DNA of 64,000 nucleotides, taken from assembly GCA_017643025.1 (NCBI GenBank), contig JAEPOG010000003.1, positions 372,001 through 436,000 of the forward strand. The letters are read 5' to 3'. Below are positions 28,741 to 40,255 of this stretch, in pieces. Position numbers and translations under genes: made by a program. Below the pieces are notes generated by a model. It did no database searches and was not told the DNA's origin. It saw only the letters and a list, made by a program, of their open reading frames with translations. Every line of letters starts with the position of its first letter. Position 1 is the stretch's first letter. The DNA comes from Rhizobiaceae bacterium (GTDB lineage: Bacteria > Pseudomonadota > Alphaproteobacteria > Rhizobiales > Rhizobiaceae).

Positions 28741-30018
28741 CTAGCGATAGAGCATCGTCGGCAGCCACATTGAGAATGCCGGCACGAAAGTAAGCAGCAT
28801 GAGCACCACCACGAGCGGGATGAGGAACGGCGCGGTCGCCGTCACGCATCGCTCAAACGGCACATTCGCCACTTTCGATAGAACGTAGAGCACCATCCCG
28901 ACCGGCGGCGTCAGCAAGCCGATCATCAGGTTCAGGATCAGGATGATCCCGAAATGCACCGGGTCGATGCCGAGACCGACAGCCACCGGCAGCAATACCG
29001 GCGTAAGGATGGTGATCGCCGCGATCGTTTCCATGAAACAGCCGATCACCAGCACGATGAGGGTGATGATCAGGAGCAGCGCCACCTTGTTTTCGGTGAC
29101 GGACAGCATGATGTCGGAGAAGTGCAGCGCCACCTGATTGGCGGTCAGGATCCATGCGAAAATCATCGAGGACGCAACGATCAGCATGATCGCCGCGGTC
29201 GTCTCAACCGTGTCCATTGAAACCCGCAGGATCTGCTTCCAGCCGAGCGTTCGGTAGATGAAGATGCCGAGGAACATCGACCAGGCGACGGCCGCGATCG
29301 CAGCTTCGGTCGGCGTGAACACGCCGCCCATGATGCCGCCGATAATGATGACCGGCGTCATCAGCGGCAGCACCGCGTGGATGAAGGTGTAGCCGAAACG
29401 CGAGAGCGAGAAGCTCATGTCGCGCGGATAGTTGCGTTTGCGCGCATAGAACGCGACCATCACCATCAGCGCGATGGCCATCATCATTCCGGGGATCAGC
29501 CCGGCCGTGAATAGCTGACCGATCGAGGTGTCGGCGATGACGCCGTAGATCACCAGCGGCAGCGACGGCGGAATGATCGGACCGATCGTCGATGATGCCG
29601 CGGTGATGCCGACGGCGAAGTCGGTATCGTAGCCGGCGTCGCGCATCGCCTTGATCTCGATGTTTCCGAGCCCGCCGGCATCGGCCACCGCTGCGCCCGA
29701 CATTCCTGCGAAGATCACGCTGGCGCCGACATTCACATGGCCGAGCCCGCCATGCATCCAGCCAACGACCGCGCGCGCGAAATCGAAGATACGTGCTGTG
29801 ATGCCGGCCGTGTTCATCAGATTGCCGGCGAGAATGAAGAAGGGCACCGCGATCAGCGGAAACGAGTTGATGCCGTTGACCATGTTGGCGAGGACGATCA
29901 TCGGCGGCAGGCCGTTGGTGGCGACGAATGCGAGCGACGCGAACGCCAGCGCGACGGCAACCGGCACGCCGACGATCATCAGCGCGAAAAGCAGCAGGAT
30001 CATCAAGAGGATGGACAT
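28741..30018 (-). CDS. TRAP transporter large permease (DctM family)
   Basis: The 425-residue protein has about twelve membrane helices and the DctM pattern (PFFILAGNLMNTAGIT, GASVIFAGMSGAAVADAGGL, PPSLPLVIYG). It is the ion-coupled translocation subunit of a TRAP transporter. It is last in the minus-strand operon dctP-dctQ-dctM, 13 bases after dctQ. The neighbouring KduI gene suggests a uronate-type substrate. Confidence 0.92.
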   Translation of the reverse strand: MSILLMILLLFALMIVGVPVAVALAFASLAFVATNGLPPMIVLANMVNGINSFPLIAVPFFILAGNLMNTAGITARIFDFARAVVGWMHGGLGHVNVGASVIFAGMSGAAVADAGGLGNIEIKAMRDAGYDTDFAVGITAASSTIGPIIPPSLPLVIYGVIADTSIGQLFTAGLIPGMMMAIALMVMVAFYARKRNYPRDMSFSLSRFGYTFIHAVLPLMTPVIIIGGIMGGVFTPTEAAIAAVAWSMFLGIFIYRTLGWKQILRVSMDTVETTAAIMLIVASSMIFAWILTANQVALHFSDIMLSVTENKVALLLIITLIVLVIGCFMETIAAITILTPVLLPVAVGLGIDPVHFGIILILNLMIGLLTPPVGMVLYVLSKVANVPFERCVTATAPFLIPLVVVLMLLTFVPAFSMWLPTMLYR

Positions 30019-30031
30019 GCGTGAAGCGCCT

Positions 30032-30604
30032 TCAGTCGGTCGGCAATGAATGTTCGAGTAGCGACAGGATCTTCTCCTTCGGTGTGCGGAATTTCCGCCA
30101 CAGCCAGATCGCCGAGTAGATGGTCATGAGCCCGAGCGCGATGACGCAGATTGTGTAGATCCATGCCTTCGGGATCGGCAGGCTGATCATCTTCTGGCGC
30201 GTCTTCTGGGTAAGCTCGATGCCGATCCAGGTGATCGTGCCGTAGAAGCCGAAGGTGATCAGTTCGGCGATCACGGTGATCGCTTTTGCCGCCGCTGGCG
30301 GCGCGCTGCGGATGAAAAACTCGATCATGATGTGCGAGCCGCGCCGCGTTGCACTGATCGAGCCGAGGAAGCAGACGAGGATCAAAAGATAACGCGCGAC
30401 CTCCTCCGTCCAGGCCAGCGAGTCGTTCAGCACGTATCGCGTGAAGAACTGCAAGAAGACGATGATCGCCAGGATCCAGAAAACGAAAATCCCCGGCGCG
30501 TCGACCCAGCTGATGTCCGAGATCGAGGTCTTCTCGTCCTCGAACGCAAAAGTGGCGGGCGCGCCGTCGGCGCGCCCGTCATGTGCACGACCATCGTCGG
30601 TCAT
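30032..30604 (-). CDS. TRAP transporter small permease (DctQ family)
   Basis: The 190-residue protein has four membrane helices, a polar N-terminal tail of about 30 residues and the DctQ motif WTEEVARYLLILVCFLGS. It pairs with DctM in the inner membrane. The start at 30604 is 24 bases after the dctP stop. Confidence 0.9.
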   Translation of the reverse strand: MTDDGRAHDGRADGAPATFAFEDEKTSISDISWVDAPGIFVFWILAIIVFLQFFTRYVLNDSLAWTEEVARYLLILVCFLGSISATRRGSHIMIEFFIRSAPPAAAKAITVIAELITFGFYGTITWIGIELTQKTRQKMISLPIPKAWIYTICVIALGLMTIYSAIWLWRKFRTPKEKILSLLEHSLPTD

Positions 30605-30628
30605 ACAGTTTCTCCCAGGTCGGGTCGC

Positions 30629-31606
30629 TTAGTTGGCGAGCGCCTGCATGCGGTTGTAGTGATCAAGCTCATAGGGAACCTTCGACTCGTCGGTCAGGAT
30701 AGGCTCGACCGCTGCCTGGAAGGCGTCCTTGTCGACCTCGTTGATCTGGATGCCCTGGTCGATGAACCACTGCACTAGATCGGTCTCTGCTTGGTTGATC
30801 TCGTCGGCGCACTGCGCCGCCGCTTCCTTGAGCACCGCCTCGACCACTCCGGCGTCCTCGCCGATATTGTCCATCGCCGTGCTGGACACGATGATGATCA
30901 GCGAATTGCCGATATGTCCGGTGAGGTTGATGTTCGACTGCACCTCGTAGAACTTCTTGAACTGGATGGTCGGAAGCGGGTTCTCCTGCGCATCCACCAC
31001 ACCCTGCTGGAGCGCGAGGTAGACTTCCGAGAACGCGATCGGGGTCGGGTTGGCGCCCACCGCGTTGGGGAACATCACCATGACCGGCGAATCCGGCACG
31101 CGGATCTTGAGGCCCCTCATGTCCTCAGGCTTGGTGATCGGGAAATTGGACGTCACGTGGCGGTAGCCGTACCAGGTGATCGCCATTACCGTGTGGCCGG
31201 TGGCGTCCTTGTAGCCTTCCGAAAGCTCTGTGAAGAGGTCGCTGTCGCGATAGGCCTGCCAGTGGGCGTAGTTCTTCAGCATGAACGGGTAGTCCGAAAT
31301 CGCGATCGGGCCGTAGTCGCGTTCCGCGAAGTTGGGGCCGGTATAGATCATGTCGACCGATCCGATGGTCAGGCCCTCATTGATCTCCGACTCCTTGCCG
31401 AGCGAGGAGGCGGGGAACACGGTGACGTTGACGCGACCGTCCGTCCTCGCCTTGATCTCGTCGGCCGCCCAGACGGCCCATTTGTGGTAGCTGGACCCTT
31501 CCTCGTAGACGTGGGCCCATTTCAGGTCCGCGGCGATTGCGCTGCTCAGCGCGAATGACATCACGGCGGCCGCGAGAGCCGCCTTCCTGATAGTGTTGGC
31601 GATCAT
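30629..31606 (-). CDS. TRAP transporter substrate-binding protein (DctP family)
   Basis: The 325-residue periplasmic protein has a signal peptide (RKAALAAAVMSFALSSAIAA) and the DctP fold (WAHVYEEGSSYHKWAVWAAD). The conserved Arg that binds the ligand carboxylate is probably in MRGLKIRVPDSPV. The ATG at 31606 follows GGGAGGAG; upstream in-frame starts fall in the operator region. It captures an acid substrate, probably a uronate given the linked KduI. Expression is probably controlled from the palindrome at 31665. Confidence 0.92.
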   Translation of the reverse strand: MIANTIRKAALAAAVMSFALSSAIAADLKWAHVYEEGSSYHKWAVWAADEIKARTDGRVNVTVFPASSLGKESEINEGLTIGSVDMIYTGPNFAERDYGPIAISDYPFMLKNYAHWQAYRDSDLFTELSEGYKDATGHTVMAITWYGYRHVTSNFPITKPEDMRGLKIRVPDSPVMVMFPNAVGANPTPIAFSEVYLALQQGVVDAQENPLPTIQFKKFYEVQSNINLTGHIGNSLIIIVSSTAMDNIGEDAGVVEAVLKEAAAQCADEINQAETDLVQWFIDQGIQINEVDKDAFQAAVEPILTDESKVPYELDHYNRMQALAN

Positions 31607-31664
31607 AGTCTCCTCCCTGATGTGGACGGAACGCTTCCGCCCGTACTCGCTAGTGCGGAAATAA

Positions 31665-31694
31665 CTAGTATACAAGATATATTTGATATACTAG
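31665..31694. promoter_or_regulatory. Palindromic operator for the GntR regulator
   Basis: CTAGTATA at 31665-31672 and TATACTAG at 31687-31694 are perfect inverted repeats around an AT-rich centre. The TAGTATAC half-sites resemble those of FadR/FCD-type GntR proteins. It lies between dctP and the divergent GntR gene, 59 bases from the former, and would let the regulator control both directions. Confidence 0.6.
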
Positions 31695-31799
31695 ACAGAG
31701 GGTATTCGCAAGAGGCAGGTGGAGCGCCGGCAAGGGCGCGCTTCGCACCGCTTCTGTACGGACGCGCATCGCGGTAGATTGGCCGGGTGAGCGGTGGGG

Positions 31800-32627
31800 A
31801 TGAGCTGGGAAATGAAATCGCGGGAAATAAAACAGGCAGCACAATCAGCGGCTAAAGCCAGCGAGGCGCAGCGTACGCGCAAGCCGCGCGCCCGCAACGC
31901 GCCGCCGCGCGCCAACGGCCATGCCGCCGTGCCCGCCGCGACCAAGAATTCCGACGTCGTCTATCGCGACCTGCGCAACGCCATCGTCTCCATGAAGCTC
32001 GTGCCGGGCACGCCGGTCGTCGAGAAGGAAATCACCGAGCGCTACGGCATATCGCGCACGCCTGTGCGCGAGGCAGTGCTGCGGCTGGCGGAGGAGCGGC
32101 TGATCGACGTGGTGCCCAAATCCGGCACCTTCGTCGCGCGTATTCCGCTCTCGGTGCTGCGCGAGGCGATCGTGGCGCGCCGCGCGCTGGAGGAGGTGAC
32201 GGTGCGCGCCGCCACCGAGAAGGCTTCCGAAAGCCAGATCATGGAAATGCGCGCCATCATCCAGCGCCAGCGCGAGACGGCTGAGGCCGGCAGCGAGGCG
32301 GCGTTCCACCAGGCCGACGACGATTTCCATGCCGCGATCGCGGCCGCCGGCCGGCTGCCCGGCATCTGGGGCATGATCCAGAACATCCGCATCCAGGTCG
32401 AGCGCTACCGCCGCCTCACTTTGCCGCAGCCCGGCCGCATGGCGACCGTGGTCGGCGAACATGGCGACGTGCTCGACGCGATCGCGGCCCGCGACGCCGA
32501 CGAGGCCGTGCGGCGCATGAACTCGCATCTCGACAAGCTGAAACTCGACATCGCCGTCTTCCGCGACCTGTGGCCGGACTATTTCGTCCATGACGGCGCG
32601 TTCGACGCGGACATGCTGGCGGACTGA
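31800..32627 (+). CDS. GntR-family regulator (FCD domain)
   Basis: The 275-residue protein has a basic disordered N-terminus (1-45), a GntR winged helix (DVVYRDLRNAIVSMKLVPG, ITERYGISRTPVREAVLRL) and an FCD ligand domain with metal-binding acid and His residues (DDDFHAAI, GEHGDVLDAI). FCD regulators bind small organic acids, often hexuronates. The ATG at 31800 is preferred over a GTG at 31794. It is divergent from the TRAP operon and 16 bases before kduI, so it probably regulates both. Confidence 0.9.
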   Translation: MSWEMKSREIKQAAQSAAKASEAQRTRKPRARNAPPRANGHAAVPAATKNSDVVYRDLRNAIVSMKLVPGTPVVEKEITERYGISRTPVREAVLRLAEERLIDVVPKSGTFVARIPLSVLREAIVARRALEEVTVRAATEKASESQIMEMRAIIQRQRETAEAGSEAAFHQADDDFHAAIAAAGRLPGIWGMIQNIRIQVERYRRLTLPQPGRMATVVGEHGDVLDAIAARDADEAVRRMNSHLDKLKLDIAVFRDLWPDYFVHDGAFDADMLAD

Positions 32628-32643
32628 TCGGAGGAAATATCAC

Positions 32644-33486
32644 ATGACGGGCATAGCGGTCCGCCAGGCTGTCGGCCTGGCCGAGGCGAGAGGTTTTGAC
32701 ACCAGCGCGCTGAGGGAGAACTTCCTCATCGAGGATCTGTTCGCGCCGGGCGAAATCCGCATGACCTACACCCATTACGACCGCACTATTGTCGGCGGCG
32801 CGGCGCCGGCGGCTGGAACTCCGCTCAGGCTGGAGACCTCGAAGCCGGTGGGCTCCGATCCGTTCCTGAAGCGCCGCGAGATGGGCGTGTTCAATATCGG
32901 CGGGGCGGGGACGGTCACGCTCGACGGCGAGACCTTCGAACTCACCGCGAACGATTGCCTTTACATCCCGATGGGCACGGCAGAAGTCTCCTTCGCCTCC
33001 GCCGATGCCTCTACTCCCGCAAGATTCTATTTCGTCAGCGTGCCGGCGCACCGGCGCCACGAAGCGCGGCTGATCACCCCCGGCGACGCCAACCGGCTCG
33101 ACCTCGGCGGCAAGGCCGAATGCAACGAGCGCGTGCTGCGGCAGTACATCCACCCCGACATCTGCGCCTCGTGCCAGCTCGTCATGGGCATGACGCTGCT
33201 GGAGGAGGGCAGCGTGTGGAACACCATGCCCGCCCACACCCATGACCGCCGCTCCGAGGTCTATCTCTATTTCGACATGGCGGAGGCGACGCGCGTCTTC
33301 CATTTCATGGGCGAGCCGGAGGAAACGCGGCATCTGGTGGTGGCGAACGAACAGGCGGTGATCTCGCCCGGCTGGTCGGTGCATTGCGGCGCGGGAACGG
33401 CGCGCAACGGCTTCATCTGGTCGATGGCCGGCGACAACCAGGACTTCACCGACATGGACATGGTGGCGATGGAGCGGCTGCGTTAG
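32644..33486 (+). CDS. kduI: 5-dehydro-4-deoxy-D-glucuronate isomerase
   Basis: The 280-residue cupin enzyme matches the usual KduI length of about 278. Zinc ligands are visible in PAHTHDRRSEVYLYF (two His and Glu) and VHCGAGT (His). KduI converts the open form of the unsaturated uronate from pectin or glycosaminoglycan breakdown to 3-deoxy-D-glycero-2,5-hexodiulosonate. The partner KduD is not in the window. It is cotranscribed with the GntR gene. The 239 bases after it show no gene or clear terminator. Confidence 0.92.
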   Translation: MTGIAVRQAVGLAEARGFDTSALRENFLIEDLFAPGEIRMTYTHYDRTIVGGAAPAAGTPLRLETSKPVGSDPFLKRREMGVFNIGGAGTVTLDGETFELTANDCLYIPMGTAEVSFASADASTPARFYFVSVPAHRRHEARLITPGDANRLDLGGKAECNERVLRQYIHPDICASCQLVMGMTLLEEGSVWNTMPAHTHDRRSEVYLYFDMAEATRVFHFMGEPEETRHLVVANEQAVISPGWSVHCGAGTARNGFIWSMAGDNQDFTDMDMVAMERLR

Positions 33487-33725
33487 GGAAGTTTCTTTCG
33501 CTCACGCCGAGTTCGCTCCGCTCACCGGCAGGGAGCGGGGGCCTCGCACTGGCTCGGACGGGCGGTCGCCCTTCGCTCCAACTTCGGCCGTGTGTGTGCT
33601 TCCTCTTTTCGCTCCGGGACCAATTCTGGCTTCGGGCGCTTCATGCGCGCAAAGGCGTTCGCTGCCGGAACGCGGAAGCGCGGCATTCGCAGTTCACGGG
33701 ATTTTGTGGGGCGCGCAGCGGCGGC

Positions 33726-34151
33726 TCAAGACGTGTCGGGTGCTGATATCGGCCAGGCGAAGCCCACGGGCATGGATAAGGCATGCGCGACGTCGGGCAT
33801 GGCCGGCCCCGGTTGCCGCGCTTGTATCCCGGCGGAGCCCGCGCCGCCAAGCATCAGTCTTGCCTGACGTTTTATCTGCCGTTTAAGCTGCCGGGCGAGC
33901 ATGCGGAGGCTGGCGGCAAGGCGCATCGCGTCCGCCGGGCGGCTGCCCGCCGGCGGCATCGATGGCGTTTCCTTGCCGTCGGCGACGAAATCCCGCGCCA
34001 CGGCCTCGGCCCGGCGCAGGACCCAGACCACGAAACCGCGCATGGCGGGCGAACGGCTCGCCGCAAGCTCGGCCAGGCCGGCCAGCGCAAGGAGCAGAGT
34101 GACGATGCGCATCAGCGCCGCCCGTTCCTGCTCTATTGTGCCTTCCATCAT
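33726..34151 (-). CDS. Conserved hypothetical protein
   Basis: The 141-residue basic protein has a hydrophobic or amphipathic stretch near the N-terminus (MRIVTLLLALAGLAELAA) and a basic middle (RQLKRQIKRQARLM). I do not recognise a domain, but GC3-rich codon use and a GAGG motif near the double ATG at 34151 support coding. It stands alone at the left edge of the AT-rich island. Confidence 0.5.
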   Translation of the reverse strand: MMEGTIEQERAALMRIVTLLLALAGLAELAASRSPAMRGFVVWVLRRAEAVARDFVADGKETPSMPPAGSRPADAMRLAASLRMLARQLKRQIKRQARLMLGGAGSAGIQARQPGPAMPDVAHALSMPVGFAWPISAPDTS

Positions 34152-34463
34152 GCCTGCCTCGTTGTCGATTGACCGCAACCGCGACGCGTCGTTCGGACCC
34201 TCTCCGCGCCGCCACGATCGGCGTTCCCGCGAGAAGAACCGGCTCAAGGGTAAGGGAGGGGAGGGAGGCGTGGATAGATTTGCGGGCGAAAAATCACGAA
34301 AGGCAGGCGGGGCAGGGGGTTGGGGGAAAGAGGTGTGGGGCGTTTATCCAGGATCTCTGCAATACTTGGTCGCACAATAACCCGATGGATACAGCAGTCC
34401 GCACCACAAGAACGGCCTAGGATTCTGTTAACCATATTGATCTTGATATTCCCTCTGAGGAAT
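34152..34463. other. Non-coding boundary of the AT-rich island
   Basis: These 312 bases show no convincing gene. The first 200 are GC-rich with G-runs (34255-34330), and composition then turns visibly AT-rich from about 34375. I found no integrase, tRNA fragment or direct repeat marking an insertion. Confidence 0.5.
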
Positions 34464-35285
34464 ATGCCGAAACTGATTCGAGGACGAAGTGGCCGAATGA
34501 AAAACAGCAATCGCCCAGTAATAGATGCAATTCTCGTCGGTACCGGAAATGCAGGACGTGTAGTTGGACAATCCCTGCAAGGCATTCGTCAGGCCGTCGG
34601 TTTAACACAACTGGAAATGGCTAACAGAATGGGGATCGGACAAGGTGCCATTTCGAAAATCGAACGGCGCGGCGATATTCAGGTTTCGTCGTTGCAGCGG
34701 TATGTGGAAGCGTTAGGTGCAAATTTGAGAATTGACGCAACTTTCGATGCAAACTCAGAATTTGCAAAAACAGTCCGGTCAGAACGCGGAGAGCGGTCCG
34801 AGTTTGACGGTCAGTATGTATTGCCAATATTCGGCAATAGTTATTCAGACCGTCGCGATATTGTACTAAGCGTTCGGCCTGGATATTCGAAGAAAATATT
34901 GTTGGGTACCAAAACCATTGAACTTCGAAGGCGGTTTCCTCTGTCGGCTCCAAGCGGAACCGTGATTTATCTTTACTCTACAGCGCCGGTGATGGCTCTA
35001 GTAGGAGCGGCAGAAATTGATACCATTCAGCGTCTCAAAGTTGGTATGCTGTGGCAGAGATACGGTAAGGCCGCCTCGATAAAGAAGGGCGATTTTGACC
35101 AGTATTTCGAAGGGCAAGAAGAAGGGTACGCGCTAAAATTATCAAATCCTCGCGAATTTGCACGCCCCCTACGTTTGCCGGAGCTGAGGGAACGTTTTGG
35201 GTTCAAAGCCCCTCAGTCCTTTCTCTATGTGAAGCCTGATCTTCAAAAGGCGCTCCACTATGAGTACGCAAACGTATCTTATTGA
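34464..35285 (+). CDS. XRE helix-turn-helix plus ASCH domain protein
   Basis: The 273-residue protein has an XRE/Cro helix-turn-helix at about 36-93 (GIRQAVGLTQLEMANRMGIG, ISKIERRGDIQVSSLQRYVE) and an ASCH-like domain at about 125-230 (DIVLSVRPGYSKKILLGTKT, ELRRRFP, TVIYLYSTAPVMALVGAAEI). ASCH domains have a PUA-like fold and are associated with RNA binding or modified nucleosides. The ATG at 34464 follows GAGG; a second ATG at 34497 is possible. Its 3' end overlaps the PIN-GNAT gene by 26 bases, the layout of an antitoxin/regulator with a toxin. Codon use is AT-richer than in flanking genes, suggesting transfer. Confidence 0.75.
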   Translation: MPKLIRGRSGRMKNSNRPVIDAILVGTGNAGRVVGQSLQGIRQAVGLTQLEMANRMGIGQGAISKIERRGDIQVSSLQRYVEALGANLRIDATFDANSEFAKTVRSERGERSEFDGQYVLPIFGNSYSDRRDIVLSVRPGYSKKILLGTKTIELRRRFPLSAPSGTVIYLYSTAPVMALVGAAEIDTIQRLKVGMLWQRYGKAASIKKGDFDQYFEGQEEGYALKLSNPREFARPLRLPELRERFGFKAPQSFLYVKPDLQKALHYEYANVSY

Positions 35286-36795
35286 TACAAATGTAATAAT
35301 TCATCTAGAGGACAATAAGACTGTTGAGCCGGCATTTTCGGCTTTTACGAGTTTGGCTGCTAAGCACAAAGTGGATGTTTTCGTGCATGAGGCGGCTCGG
35401 GACGACATACGCCGCGACAGAGATATCCGTCGAAGGGACATCTCGCTCAGTAAACTGAACAAATTTCAAACGCTTGCGAAGGTACGCCGGCTTACAGTCG
35501 CCGACCTAGCCGCAGCATTCGGTCCACTTCCCAAGAACAACGACATCGTTGACGCAACGCTGCTGCACGCGTTGACAATAGGCGCGGCAGACTTCCTTGT
35601 TACACAGGACAGGGCACTACACGATAGAGCCAGGCGATATTCCATAGAACTTGGCCGGAGGGTCCTGTACGTTGCTGATGCCGTTCAACTCCTACGGACG
35701 ACCTATGAGCCTGTTGAAGCTCCTGTCCGGTTCATTGAGGAAGTGCAGGCGCACTCAATCCCCCTTGCGGACACGATATTTGACAGTCTTCGTGAAGATT
35801 ACGCTGAGTTCAACCAATGGTGGACCGAGAAATGCGTTAAGCAAAGACGCGCCTGCTGGATTGTTGAAGATGATGGGATTGCCGGACTTGTTGTAAGAAA
35901 GGACGAAACGGGATCGGATACGGACGCCACTCAAAAACATGAAAAGATTCTGAAGTTGTGTACATTTAAAGTTCGTCCAGAAAAGCGCGGCTTCAAAATT
36001 GGGGAGCTTCTTCTAAAAAAGGCATTCTGGTTTGCTCAAAGAAACTCGTACGGTCTTGTATATATGACAACATATGAAGGGCAAACGTCGCTGATAGATC
36101 TGCTCGAGTATTTTGGGTTCCAACACACGACGACCAAAGATGACGGTGAGCGTATTTACGAGAGGCGAATTTCCGACCAGGCTCTTGCTTCGTGCGTTGA
36201 CCAAAATCGTTTCGATACACATCGCCTAAATTACCCGCGCTTCGTGGTAGACCAAGATACAGCGGCGTATGGGATTCCAATTAAGGAAGAATACCACGAC
36301 ATCCTCTATCCTGACCTTCGTCAACAAAGACAGCTCGATCTATTCGCGGCTCTGGGTTTAGGGGGAGGCCCGCGCAGGCCGGGGAATACTATTAGGAAAG
36401 TGTATCTCTGCCGTGCCCCATCCAATCTGGGCTCTCCCGGTTCGCTGCTGTTCTTTTACAAGGGGAAATCGGAATCACCGCCATCGCAGGCTCTCTCTGC
36501 GCTAGGAATTTTGGAAGATATCCGGCTAGCTAGGTCCACGAGAGAGCTGTTGCAGATGACTGGAGGACGTTCCGTTTACAGCGAGAAAAATCTCGAAGGC
36601 TGGCGCGCAAGCGAGGCTTCGCCGGTGAAAGTAATAAACTACCTGCTTGCAGCATACATAGACCCAGCGATCGAGATGAAAAAGCTTAGGGAGTTGGGCA
36701 TCATCGGAACGCACCCACCGCAATCAATCTTTCGAATACCACAATCGCGAATATCTGGCTTGCTGAAGTGCGTGGATTTGGGGTTTGCGACATGA
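35260..36795 (+). CDS. PIN-GNAT-ASCH-like fusion protein (candidate RNA-targeting toxin)
   Basis: This 511-residue protein joins three modules. PIN nuclease (1-140): Asp9 in LIDTN, Glu44, Asp95/Asp98 in NNDIVDATLL and Asp117 in VTQD complete a PIN acidic site. GNAT acetyltransferase (about 190-300): ACWIVEDDGIAGLVV, FKVRPEKRGFKIGELLLKKA and LLEYFGFQ. C-terminal ASCH/EVE-like region (about 380-505): KVYLCRAPSN, SLLFFYKGK and ALSALGILEDIRLA. PIN cuts RNA, GNAT acetylates amino groups and ASCH is linked to RNA recognition, so an RNA-directed enzyme is likely. It starts inside the XRE-ASCH gene. Domain boundaries are by eye, and the third is the least certain. Confidence 0.75.
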   Translation: MSTQTYLIDTNVIIHLEDNKTVEPAFSAFTSLAAKHKVDVFVHEAARDDIRRDRDIRRRDISLSKLNKFQTLAKVRRLTVADLAAAFGPLPKNNDIVDATLLHALTIGAADFLVTQDRALHDRARRYSIELGRRVLYVADAVQLLRTTYEPVEAPVRFIEEVQAHSIPLADTIFDSLREDYAEFNQWWTEKCVKQRRACWIVEDDGIAGLVVRKDETGSDTDATQKHEKILKLCTFKVRPEKRGFKIGELLLKKAFWFAQRNSYGLVYMTTYEGQTSLIDLLEYFGFQHTTTKDDGERIYERRISDQALASCVDQNRFDTHRLNYPRFVVDQDTAAYGIPIKEEYHDILYPDLRQQRQLDLFAALGLGGGPRRPGNTIRKVYLCRAPSNLGSPGSLLFFYKGKSESPPSQALSALGILEDIRLARSTRELLQMTGGRSVYSEKNLEGWRASEASPVKVINYLLAAYIDPAIEMKKLRELGIIGTHPPQSIFRIPQSRISGLLKCVDLGFAT

Positions 36796-36826
36796 ACCGC
36801 TGTCGATTAGCCAATGGGTGATATAC

Positions 36827-37627
36827 TTAACGAGGCATTGCATCCGTGCCACCATACTTGGACGTATACAGTAGGCTGATTCCATTGTTAGCAGCCAGCC
36901 ACCGCTCGTACCCGCTAATATCAGGACCGCCAACATTCAACGCGAACTCTACACCAAATATCGCTAGTACAAAAAACCATTCGCTCTGATCCGTAACTAA
37001 AATGTCGAATTCGTGAACGATTTGGACGGCTTTGCCGTCGGATTCAAATGCTTTTGCGTTGGAAGAATATAGTTTTCGAATACTAACAGGCCAATTGTCA
37101 ATTCGGCCAATTCGCGCGTGGTCACGTAAGTCATCTAGCTGAGTCTCATCGCACAAGTAGGCTATACCCTCTGGATAGGCAACAAGTCGTAAGGCCATTG
37201 CTTCCAAAGCGACTTTGGCGACAAACCGGGATACCGTTGGTCCAGTTGGCGGCTCCCCCATCATGGGTAGTAGCAGTTTTCCCTCTTTGGCTCGCAGAAT
37301 TCGCCCGATCGCATCGACGGGAAGCTCCACGGAGGTGAAGTTGTGCCGCGGGTATCGCGTAATAGTAGCGGGCACATCAGGCATAATGAGCCCTCCTATC
37401 GACGGAGTTCGCCCACGCTTGTTTTCAAGATCCTGATAAAAACGCAACTCACGGACAGCGGGCGATTCTAAGAAGGGTTTTTCAACTTTGCGAGAAAAGT
37501 AATTGTTGCATCTATCGCAGACAATTCCCTTCGGCAGAATATGTGACTTATTGCCAAGTGACTCGGGAATCACATGTTCCACACTCTTGGAATCGGAAGA
37601 TGGCTTCTTGCAGAATAAGCAGCGCAA
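36827..37627 (-). CDS. HNH-type endonuclease domain protein
   Basis: The 266-residue protein begins with a zinc-bound HNH-like motif: CLFCKK, then SVEHVIPESLGN, then CDRCNNYFSR. These supply two Cys pairs, the catalytic His and the Asn. The remaining 200 residues are not recognised and may provide specificity. The start is a TTG at 37627, preceded by GGAG at 7 bases; the nearby ATG is out of frame. It is convergent with the PIN-GNAT gene, 31 bases apart, in the same AT-richer DNA, and ends beside gyrB. It is probably a mobile or defence gene. Confidence 0.7.
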   Translation of the reverse strand: MRCLFCKKPSSDSKSVEHVIPESLGNKSHILPKGIVCDRCNNYFSRKVEKPFLESPAVRELRFYQDLENKRGRTPSIGGLIMPDVPATITRYPRHNFTSVELPVDAIGRILRAKEGKLLLPMMGEPPTGPTVSRFVAKVALEAMALRLVAYPEGIAYLCDETQLDDLRDHARIGRIDNWPVSIRKLYSSNAKAFESDGKAVQIVHEFDILVTDQSEWFFVLAIFGVEFALNVGGPDISGYERWLAANNGISLLYTSKYGGTDAMPR

Positions 37628-37696
37628 AAGATCATCTCCGCATGCTTTCGTAATAGGTGCATTAGACCGACAATCTCTCGTATTCCACCAACTAAC

Positions 37697-40255
<2,559 letters not shown>

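Noticed and set aside
33487..33725. Small gene between kduI and the hypothetical protein
   Set aside because: Short frames here have no start with a ribosome-binding site and no family-like sequence.
34152..37696. Possible integrative element ends around the AT-rich island
   Set aside because: No integrase, transposase, tRNA fragment or direct repeat was found at either edge.
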